64,000 bases of DNA from assembly GCF_900113965.1 (NCBI RefSeq), contig NZ_FORI01000001.1, forward strand, positions 327,477 through 391,476. Reading direction: 5' to 3'. The notes under the pieces are model-generated. The model was given only the letters and a program-made list of their open reading frames with translations. It was not told where the DNA came from and did no database searches. Below are positions 15,519 through 26,200 of this stretch, piece after piece. Each line of letters starts with the position of its first letter. The stretch's first letter is position 1. The stretch is from Treponema bryantii. Its GTDB lineage: Bacteria > Spirochaetota > Spirochaetia > Treponematales > Treponemataceae. The position numbers were made by a program, and so were the translations under genes.

Positions 15519-16922
15519 ATGGGCGAGCAGAATCGCGAAAATCTTGGTAGCAGACTTGGATTCCTTCTTTTGTCTGCTGGTTGTGCTATTGGTTTGGGAA
15601 ATGTATGGCGTTTCCCTTATATTACTGGACGCTACGGTGGAGCAGCTTTTGTTTTGATTTATCTGGCATTCCTTGTAATTCTTGGATTGCCTGTAATGAT
15701 TTGTGAATTTGCTGTTGGCCGCGCTTCAAAAAAGAGTATGGCTGCAGCTTTTGAACAGCTTGAGCCTGCCGGAACTAAGTGGCACTGGTATAACGGTTTT
15801 GCAGTTGCTGGTAACTATCTTTTGATGATGTTCTATACAGTCGTTTCTGGATGGTTCCTTAAATACTTCTTCCAGATGATTAGCGGAAAATTCGTTGGTC
15901 TTTCTGGCGATGATATTGTAAATGTTTTTGTAAATGAGACTGTAGGAAATCCTAAGACACTTTTAATCTGGATGGTTGTTGTAATCGTAATCGGATTTGG
16001 TGCCTGCTTCCTCGGACTTCAGAAGGGTGTTGAACGCATCACAAAAATCATGATGTCTGCACTTTTTGTAATTATGGTTGGTCTTGCAATCTACGTTGCT
16101 TTCATTCCTGGAAGTGGTGCAGGTTATGCTTTCTACCTCAAGCCAGACTTTAAGGCTTTGGTAAGCGGTGAGCATGGACTTTGGGATACAATTTATGCTG
16201 CTATGGGACAGGCCTTCTTCACATTGAGCCTTGGTATTGGTTCTATGGAGATTTTCGGTTCTTACATCGACAAAAAGCATTCTTTGACTGGTGAAGCAGT
16301 TCGCGTTATTGGTCTTGATACTTTTGTTGCTATCTGTGCCGGCCTTATCATCTTCCCTGCATGTGCTGCTTTCAATGTAGAAGCTTCTTCTGGTGCTGGT
16401 CTTGCATTTATGTCTCTTCCAAACGTATTTAATTCAATGGGACCTGTAGCAGGCCGTATCGTTGGTGGATTCTTCTTCCTGTTCATGAGCTTTGCAGCTC
16501 TTTCTACTGTAATTGCAGTATTTGAAAATATCGTAGCATTCCCAATGGACCGTTTTGGCTGGAGCCGCCGCAAGTCTGTACTTATCAACTTTGTAGCAAT
16601 TCTGATTCTTGCAACTCCTGCTGCTCTTGGTATGAATGTATGGTCTGGCGTTCACTTTGGTTCACACATCGGATCAATTGATGCTCTTGAAGACTTTATT
16701 GTAAGCCAGAACCTTCTTCCACTTGGTTCTTTGATCTTCCTCTGCTTCTGTATGCACAAGAAGGGATGGGGCTGGGATGGCTTTATTGCTGAAGCTGATA
16801 CAGGAGATGGACTTAAGTTCCCTAAGAACAAGGTTGTTCAGTTCTATCTCAAGTGGATTGCTCCAGTAATCATTCTTGTAGTATTCGTTGCCGGATATTT
16901 CGATATTTTCGGTGCAAAATAA
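15519..16922 (+). CDS. Neurotransmitter:sodium symporter family transporter
   Basis: A sodium-driven inner-membrane importer of the LeuT/NSS fold, usually for amino acids. The 467 residues have eleven to twelve helices. The first carries the unwound sodium/substrate site GCAIGLGNVWRFPYI, and the sixth has QAFFTLSLGIGSMEIFGSY, where Phe/Ser line the substrate pocket. An AGGAG ribosome site precedes the ATG and a hairpin and T-run terminate it at 17022-17071. The substrate cannot be read from the sequence. Confidence 0.95.
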   Translation: MGEQNRENLGSRLGFLLLSAGCAIGLGNVWRFPYITGRYGGAAFVLIYLAFLVILGLPVMICEFAVGRASKKSMAAAFEQLEPAGTKWHWYNGFAVAGNYLLMMFYTVVSGWFLKYFFQMISGKFVGLSGDDIVNVFVNETVGNPKTLLIWMVVVIVIGFGACFLGLQKGVERITKIMMSALFVIMVGLAIYVAFIPGSGAGYAFYLKPDFKALVSGEHGLWDTIYAAMGQAFFTLSLGIGSMEIFGSYIDKKHSLTGEAVRVIGLDTFVAICAGLIIFPACAAFNVEASSGAGLAFMSLPNVFNSMGPVAGRIVGGFFFLFMSFAALSTVIAVFENIVAFPMDRFGWSRRKSVLINFVAILILATPAALGMNVWSGVHFGSHIGSIDALEDFIVSQNLLPLGSLIFLCFCMHKKGWGWDGFIAEADTGDGLKFPKNKVVQFYLKWIAPVIILVVFVAGYFDIFGAK

Positions 16923-16952
16923 CCGAAACATTTTCATATTGGACAAAACGCT

Positions 16953-17011
16953 GTCACCCCGAACTTGTTTCGGGGTCTCATAAATAGATCCTGAAACAAG
17001 TTCAGGATGAC
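16953..17011. repeat. Complete two-unit copy of the 26-bp repeat (inverted pair)
   Basis: Two 26-bp units in opposite orientation, 16953-16978 with CCCC/GGGG arms and 16986-17011 with TCCT/AGGA arms, separated by 7 nt. This 59-bp composite probably shows the full element of which the other sites keep one half. The arms differ between units, yet each unit keeps perfect self-complementarity. Confidence 0.9.
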
Positions 17012-17021
17012 TTAATTTTTC

Positions 17022-17071
17022 AACAGGCACTTCGGTAAATTCTCTGAATTCCCCGGGGTGCCTGTTTTTTT
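17022..17071 (+). terminator. Intrinsic terminator of the symporter gene
   Basis: A 9-bp stem AACAGGCAC/GTGCCTGTT with an inner AATTC/GAATT stem, followed by a run of seven T. It separates the symporter from the giant lipoprotein gene. Confidence 0.9.
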
Positions 17072-17234
17072 ATAGACAAATTATAAAAAAGTGTTATATT
17101 TTATCCCGTCTAAAATAAAGTTAATAGAGAATTCAGCCGAAAATAGAAGTTGAATTAGAATCTCTATTTAAGAAAGTTTCTTTATAAAAAAAGTTATCAA
17201 AGTTATAAGTGTGCTTAAATTGTGGGGTATAACT
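17072..17234 (+). promoter_or_regulatory. Promoter and structured leader of the giant lipoprotein gene
   Basis: -35 TAGACA-like box near 17073 and -10 TATATT near 17095 with a 16-nt spacer give a leader of about 130 nt. Within it AATAGAG-A-ATTC (17123-17134) pairs with GAAT-CTCTATT (17158-17168) in an 11-bp bulged hairpin. Together with the repeats and terminator, this fills the gap of more than 300 bp before the gene; no coding sequence was seen in it. Confidence 0.45.
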
Positions 17235-20200
17235 ATGAAGAAACTGAGAATTGCTTTATTAACGACATTATCACTTTTTCTCTTTTTATCTTGTGAAATT
17301 GGTCTTGGTGCATCCGTAGACACAGAAGCACCTGCTCTTGAAATAACAAATCCTCCTTCAGACTCAGTAATCCGCGATGAATTTTCTATTACCGGTACAT
17401 GGGCAGATGATGGTACTATCTCTGGCGTAAGTGTAGAGCTGGTACGTCTTGATAACAGAACATCTTACCCATTTACTGGAACAGTAACTAAAGATTCTCA
17501 TGATCATAAAAAAGGTGTCTGGAAAATCGTAATCAATCCAAAAGAAAATAATATTATAGATGGAACTTATGAAGCACTTGTAGCAATTACAGATGATGGT
17601 GGGCATACAACCACAATGGCCCGCTCATTTACTCTGGATAATACTCCTCCAATCATGCTGCTTTCTCGTCCTAGTGTGCCTTTTAGTCAGAGTGGTTTTG
17701 ATAATTATGGACGTTCCTTTACTCTTGAAGGAAAAGCTGCGGATGACAGTGGTGTAAGCCTTATTGAAATGAAGGTTTTTGATTTAAACGGCAGCAATTC
17801 AGTTCCGCTTAAAACAATTGAGCTTAAAAATGTTCCTCTTACAATTGACCAGGACGTAGCAGTTTTTGCATCTGATGATGAAGTAATGAAGAAAAATTAT
17901 GCTGCAATCTATGGTCATACAGATGCAAACGGAAATATCAAATCAGATGAAATGAATAATACGGAGCAGCGTTATTGTACAATTACAATTTATGATGATT
18001 CACAAAGATACCCATCTGATGGTTCGAGCCAGACAGATTCAGATAAGCGCGGAAACAGTACAGACGTTTATTATATGGATACTGATATTGCGGCCTTGCT
18101 TCAGGGAAAGTATAAAATCACTGAATTGTACAGCATGCTCAACGGCTCTTATGGAATCAAAAATGCTCGTGGTGCAGAAGCCGCAGCAGAAATTCAGAGT
18201 GTTAAAAAGATTCTGAATAATGCAAAGGTAAATAAAAGTAAATTCTCAATCAATCCTTCAAATAATCCTAAGTATATTGTTACTTCGGCTGTTGTTAAGC
18301 AGTCGGATAAGACTCTTAGAGATATTGATTATCAGTTTACTGCAGGAAACCGCTATCTTGAAGTTGAAATTACTCCGGGCCTTGATGGTTATGCAATTGA
18401 GCCTGATACTGTAGGTGTATATCTTCAGGAATGTGATGAAAATGGTGTACTTGTAGATGGAGCTCCAAAGATTTGTCTTATTGGAAAAGGTTCTGCAAAT
18501 CACGTGCTGGCTTTACCGGAGGGAGAGATACCTTCTGCAGACAGTAAAGTTGGTGTTATGACTGTCTCTGGAAAGACATATAAATTTAAGACTTCTAAAA
18601 CTCTTGATAAAAAGAATTACTTTGAAGTGAATCCAGATAATCCTGATGATGAAAACTACAAACTTAATATTGGAAAATTCTATGCAGTAATTGTTGAAGG
18701 AAACGATTCTCAGGGTGCAGAAAACGGAAAAATACTTGGAGAAGGTTTGTATGCATTCCAGCTTGTTTCAAGTGGTGAAAAAATTGAATTAACTGCTACA
18801 GGTTCTCCAGAATACATTTCTACAGAAGAAGTGGCATGGAATAATACAGAGATTTATGCTGATAACAAATATACCGTTACCTTAAACTGGAATGGTGGAG
18901 AAGCTCCTTATGACATTTACAGACTTGGAAAAGATGATAAAGTAAAAACTGTAACGGAGCAGGTTGTTGTTAATGGTGAAGCTATATGGCAGACAACAGA
19001 AGAGTTTACTTATGATGAATTACATGCATTAGCGCCTTCAGGAAAGGTTTTCCCAGACACTCTTACTTATCAGATTAAGCGTAATGGAGATGTAATTTCT
19101 ATTGATGCGCTTGTAAAAATCAGAACTGACTCTGAAAAGCCACGAGTTTCAATTAATCAGATTACTAATTCTTATTATAAAGAATCAGATAAAAAATATT
19201 ATGTTCGAAACGTAGCTGGAAATGAATGTGATATTAGCGGTATTGCAACAGATGATACAGGTATAAAAAATATAAAACTGGTTATACCTGGCCTTGCACA
19301 AACATTTACAACAACAGATTCGCGTTTTAGCTTCCATGATGTAGAGTTATCAACTCTTTCAAATAATGTTACTGCACAGATTGTTGCAACTGATGTTGCT
19401 GGTAATGTCGCAAGTATTGCGGACGAAGTTGAAATTAATTTTGTCTTTGATACAACAGCACCTGCCGGTGTTCATGAAATTGATGCTAAGCAAAAAGATC
19501 TCTACTTTAGAGTTGGTGATGGAAACAATGGCGCGGGTAGTAAGTATTCTAAAGATTCTTATGGCAACTCTAGTACGATCAAGATTCGTGGTAAATTTGA
19601 TGATGGTCAATATGTAGTTTATTCAGAAGATCCAAAAGCATATTCTATTAAAAACACTTCAAATGCCAGCGGCCTTGCAATGATTTACTACAAGGTATTT
19701 GATACTGAGCCAGATAAAGATGCTCTGAAGAATTTTGAAGATAATTATGCATCTTCTACAAGCTCGTATAAAGCAGATGGATATTTTAAACCACTGGAGA
19801 CTCCTGTAAAATATAATGTTTCAAAAAATCTTTCTGATGGAACAACAGAGACAAAGGAGATTGAGACAAATTACGAAGCCACAATTTCTGGTTTTGATCA
19901 TACAGAAAACTATCTTGCTCTTGTTGCTGTAGATAATGTTGGAAATGCTGCTCTTGAACGAGTAAAAGTTGTGACTGGTGAAGGAGAAAATGATTACACA
20001 GTTTATGGTATGTATGTCATGAACAATGATACAGAGAATCCGACAATTACTCCTGGCAAAGCCTTTGAAGAAAACCTTTATGTAAATAGTACTTTAACTC
20101 AGAATCTTGTTATCTATGGAATTGCAGAAGATACAGCAGCCGGAATCGATTCAATTACTGTAAAAGTAAATGGAAAAGAAATTCCTGCGGCGGGAACTAC

Positions 20201-23200
20201 CCCTGAACAAACTGAAGCAAATGGTACTATCAAATTCTTTAAGGGCGATGTTTCAAATGAAACAAATGATCAGGATGAAGTTACAAAAACAATAATAATT
20301 TATACAGAAAACGGAGTTTCAAAGACAAAAGAAATAAGGACAGAATATAAAGATATCACTAAGTTTGATGATCATAAGCTTTTCTGGGAACTTGAAATCA
20401 AGCCTACAGTTTTTGATGGTGTAAATTCAGGAAACGTTAGTGTTTATGCAACTGTAAAGGATAAAGCCGGAACAGGTAACTCTCAGACAGTAACAATTGC
20501 AACTGTAAATGTAGATAAGACTGCTCCAACTGCAGAAATCAGAACTCCTTGTAAGGCCGGTGATACAGATATTAGTGTAAACAAATTAATTGAAGTTTCC
20601 GGAATTGCAAGTGACAAGAGTCAAATAGAAAAAGTTCTCGGTCTTTATTACAAAGCAGGCGAAGCTGCAAAGCCTGATGATAATACAACAACAGAAAACC
20701 TTTCTGCTTCAGGCTGGATCACAATTGACGCTAATGCAGATGACAAAAATAACTGGAGCTTTAAAGGAATAGATACAAGAAAGCTTCCAGATGGTGAAAT
20801 CAGCATGACTGTTGCTGTAAAAGATATGGCCGGCAATATTGGATATGCAGCTCCTATCAACGTAACAGTTGATCAGGATTCAGACCGCCCGGTTCTTAAT
20901 CTTTCTCAGATTGGTAAAGAGCTTACAACCATTAAGACAAAGAATGTTTACGGTTCAATCAGAGATGATGATGGAACTGTTAAGAAATTCTGGTACTGGC
21001 CAAAATATAAAAACGGTGTAGAAATTGCGCCTCCGACAACAGCACCGGAAGACAACGATGATAAAGGCTGGATTCCAGTTACAGTCAGCGGAAATTCCTG
21101 GTCTATTGATTCAACAGAAAGCGATGGTGAAACAACCTGGTTCTTTGCCGTAGAAGATGCAGAAGGAACAATTTTCTGGACTTGTGCTAAAGATGAAAAC
21201 GACGCAGATGATACACTCAGTCAGCCTTATATTCTCTATAAGGGTGAAATTGTAAAGGATAATAATTCAACAGGTATAAGCTTTAAGTATGATACAAATC
21301 CTCCAACAGCCCTGCATCTTTATCTCTACCGACCAGAGCCGAGAGACAATTCTCTGCCTGCTCTTACCCTTTCAGATGTAATAGATAATGCCTCTGCTGA
21401 GGATTGGAAGGAAGACAGTAAAATTGCTTTTGGTGGAAATTATCAAACTCTCTTTGCCAAGGTCATTGTCAGTGAAAGTACAGGCATGAAGAAGCTGGAA
21501 GGTTCAGCTGGCAGCCTGCCGACTTCTTCGCCGGTTTCAATCAGCTATAAAGATAGTCAGACTTTGAAGTATGAAAACATAAAAGAAATTCATGAAAATG
21601 ACAGTGAAACTTATACATACTATCTTGGTCCGATTGAAATGGACAACACAGAAGAGCATACACTCACTGTGACCGTAGAAGACGCAGTTGAGAATAAGGG
21701 ATATATCAGCCGAATTATCATTGTAGATAATACAGCGCCAGATGAAATTACTGGCGTAAAACCTGCAAAGGGCAAGGCTCAGACTGGTGTAGTTAACTAT
21801 CGTGGTGGAGTAAGTGATAATAAGGGCGGCTCTGGAATTCTTTATAAAGAAGATGAAAGCGGAAATGTAACAGAATATGGCTTAAAGTACTATATTCCAA
21901 AGTTTAGTGAAAAGGATAGTCAGCCAAAATCAATAGATTCCTCTAAGTGGCTTGAGGTTACAACACCAGGTGCTTCAAGCTGGGAAATTGAATTTGCTAA
22001 TCTTGGTTCAGATATAGGTTACAATGCAGAAACTTATGAAGTAGGAACAGATTACAGTGGTTATGAAACTGCTCAGGATAGCGGACTTTATGATATTCCT
22101 GTATGGTTCCGTCTTGAAGATAACGTTGGTAATGTCGGCTATAATAACACAAACGCCATTACTTATAACCCTAATGCCGACCGTCCTACAATTGATTTTA
22201 CTTATCCGGTTCATGACAAAACAGACACTGTCACAGGCCTTTCTTATGTAAGCATGGGTGGTACAATTACCATTTCGGGAATGGCAGCTGATGATGATGG
22301 TATTTCTGCAGTTTATCTTCAGTTTGATACAAATGGTGATGGACTCTATGAAGCAGATGAATTTGATTATCCTGAGGATCCTGATAAATCAATTATTCCT
22401 GGAGTGAATAATCCACTTACTGGTGCGCCAGAAATAGGAATTTGTGCAACTGGAACAAAGAGCTGGTATTACACAATGAGTCTTAATGGATATACGGGAC
22501 TCAATGCAGAAGAACATCACAGAACTCTTAATGTAAGGGCAATAGCAATTGAAAAAGATGATGATAAGGATGAGGATGAACAGTTATATAGTGCCTGGAC
22601 AAAGAATCCTCTTCATATTTCTGTAAACAATAATGTTCCAAACTTCTCAGAAATCAAGCTTAAGAGATTCAGTATTACTCCTACCGCTGATAACCTTAAC
22701 ACGACAGCTTTAACAAATGCTACTCTTGCGGAACTTGATTATTCAAATGGAATGTATATCAACGGAAGTGAGACCTGGTATCTTGTTGGAGACGTCGTTA
22801 TTACTACAGGCTCACTGGCAAACCTAACTATTTCAGGCAAAGATATTACAGATTTGTCTTATGTAGTTGGAGCTGCAGGTAATACAATTATTGCGAAAAC
22901 TGAAACTACTGATGGTGAAGTTAAGAAGATAACTTTTGCAATTCCAATTGAACTGAAAAATGGTTCCTTTACTGGAAACTGGAGTACAGAGCTTTATGCA
23001 GAAGATACCACAAATGGTTCTCCAAGAAATAATAAATATCCTCTTGTAATCAATCTTGATAATGAGGCTCCAATCTTTGCAGATAAAAATGCTGATGGTA
23101 CCTTAAAGCTTTATAAAAATGCTTATGGAAAATCTGGAGTTGAGCTTTCAAGACAGAACTCTGAGCATTATGTTCAGAATTCAAATGGAGCAGCCTTTAC

Positions 23201-26200
23201 CCTTGCCGGAAAAGTAACTGAAAACGGTAGTGGTTTCAGCAGGCTTGTATTCTATTATTATCGTGAAAAAGAAGATCATTCAAACAAGCGTATCTATAAC
23301 CCTATGGAAGTTTATAAGAATGGTACAAATACAAATCTCAATTGCGTAGACCTTGCGGCTACTCAGACAGATGGGGCTGTCTCAATTAACAGTGAAGGTC
23401 TTCCTGTTTTGTATCTTGCAAGTGTAGACCAGAACACAGCAGTAACTCTCAAATCTGAGTCGATTAAGAATAACAAGAATATCCGTAAGGGTGGTCTTGT
23501 AAAGATTGGTGGTGTTTATAGAACAATTGAAGATGTAAAGGATCGTGATACAAGCGGAGAAATTACCTTTACTCCTAGCTGCAGCGGTACTTATACCGAA
23601 GCAGAATTTGTATACGGAATGGTTGTTGATAATAACGGTGAAAGTGAAAAGAGTGATGGCTCTATCAAGGGTGATGATGGTGATGGTATGCTCGAGTCCT
23701 TTATTAAGGCTGGTACAGATTATACTTGGGATGCAACTATCGACTCAAAGCACATTCCTGATGGTCCTATAGAGATTCATTGTGTAGTATTCGATAATGC
23801 AGGAAATTCTAATCACGGAAAAACACTGACAAACGTAAGCAATAATCCTCCTCGCATTACAAGTGTAAAGCTTGGAACTGATTTGAACAGAGATAATAAA
23901 TTTGTCCTTGGTTCAAATGCAGACGATCCAAATTCAGAATTCCAGACTTATTATGCAAATGATAATAAGAGCACAAAGACTGGAAAAGATAAATGGACTC
24001 TCAATACAAAGACAGAAAGCGAAAATGATACCTGGTGGATTGCAAAGAAAGACCTTGTTGTAATTCCTGAGTTTGTTGGTGGTAACGGACAGATTTATTA
24101 TCATTACGCTAAGACTACAGGAGAAAGTGCCACAGAAATTGAAACAGCCCATAAAGGTGCCTTGAGTGATTTTGAAGCGCTCCTTTCTTCTGATTTGTCT
24201 ATCAGGCAGACCTTAACTGAAGAAGATGAAGCAACTCTGTCTGCTTCTCAGCAGGATAACAGCATTGGAGCTATTATCTTAAAGAATGATAGTTCAGATG
24301 GTCTTGGAAAACTCAGCACTAGTGTTGGTGAAAATGGAGTAAACCTTTATACCTTCAGCTTCTGGGATTCAACCGATGAATGTACTGTCGGCAATGACAG
24401 CCAGTGGTCAGTGCTTAATATCCGTTTCCAGCAGGATCTTGTAGATAATACAGCTCCAACAGGTTCTATCACTCCTTTCTATTGGGAAAGCAGAAATAAG
24501 AACAGCCTTGTTTATGATAATAAGGGTAATGCGCTTGGTCATATAGAGCTGCCATCAGATTTGTCGGAAAACTTTACTGATGATGGAATCGGAGTGCGCG
24601 ACAACAAAGATCCTAAAGTTTCCGGAAAGATTAAGATTGAAGGAGAGGCTTTTGATGAAACTCTGCTTAAATCAATCGAGCTTACTTTTGACGATAAGTT
24701 GGTAAAAGCAACATACAATGAAACAGAAAAGCTCTGGACTTATTCAGAAAAGCCGGAAGGCTTTGATCTTGAAATTGCAGATGAACATGGTCCTCTTCAG
24801 ACAGGTCATTCAGTTACCTGGACTTATACGGTTGACACTTCAAAAATTAATAACATGGCAGCTGCAAACGTAAGCATCACCCTTGAAGTAAAAGATGCAA
24901 GCTCAGCAGTTACCGGTGGAAATGGCAGTTCAGTTTCTCCATATCAGGTTGACGTTGTACCTTATATCACAGGAATTACAACAGCCTTCTCTGCAAAGCT
25001 TAAATCAAGTATCCGCGAGGCATATTCAAGAACAGCACTTGGTCATTATATTGCCCGTGAAGATGAAACCATCACAATTAAGGGCTTTAATATCAGTTCA
25101 ACCGGAGAAGTGTCGCTGGATGCAAGTACGCTTACTCAATCAGGTCCATACTCACTGACAGTAAACGGCATTGAAACTCTCAACAATCTGAACAACAACA
25201 ATGCCTGCGGCAGCTACGAAGGCAGCATTACAGAAAGCAGCTTGTATTCAGACAAGGCAACTTACGCCTACAACCGTATGCCAAACCGTACAAGCAACAG
25301 CCTGCTCACAGATGATGTTGTAATTGATATCTGGCAGTTTGACAGTAATGCGGCTGTTCCTAGAAGCGGTGAATTGCGAGAACCAATTATGAGTATCAAT
25401 CCAAAAACAGGAAAGATAGGATTGGCCTTTGTAAGTGGACCAGGTGATTTTGCTATGGCCGGTGGATTAGGTGATAAATATGATGCTAATTCAAATAATG
25501 ATCCGACAAAAGATATTTATTCATATAGTCTCTGGCAGAATAACTTTGCAACCTATAATAATATTGCTTTTGCTTATGATGCCTTAGGTTTTGCTCATGC
25601 AACAGGAACTGGACTTGATACAAACCCTGGTTCTGGAAGTTTACATGCTGGCCGATTCTCTTATTTCTATAACCGCTGGGGACGAAGTGGAACAGATACA
25701 GCAGCAAACTACAAGGGGGCTAAAGCTGTTCGTCTTGAATCTCTGGCAGTCCCAGGTTGGAGCAAAAGCGATGCAGATTATAGCAAGGAGATGACAACTA
25801 ATAATAAAACAGCAGTTCCATATTGGACAAGAGTTACAAAGGATTTTGATGCAAGTTATATGCAAAATCTGGCTGGAAATATTCCAACAGCTACAATAAA
25901 CAAACTGCTTTTAAAAGGCGCTGTTCCAGATTCAGATTCACTTACCGAAACAAGATTCTATTCGCCATCGCTGGTTACCACCGTTCATGGAACAGGAAAT
26001 ACTTCAACAACAGCAGTTTATCTTGCGTACTATGACAGTTCGCAGGGACAGATAAGGTTTAGATATAGTAGCTCGATTCCTGAATCTTGGGTATCAGGAG
26101 AAACAAGAACAAAACCAGATAATAAAACAGAAGTAGTATCAACAACATTTGAAAAATGGTCTGTGGGTATTGATAATACTGTTACAGTAAATGAAAACTA

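Noticed and set aside
16674-17030. Minus-strand frame spanning the end of the symporter gene
   Set aside because: The N-terminus (HPELVSGS) is repeat-derived and the rest is antisense to the symporter.
19359-19617. Short frames on both strands within the giant lipoprotein gene
   Set aside because: They are shadow frames in a long coding region with no ribosome sites or family matches.
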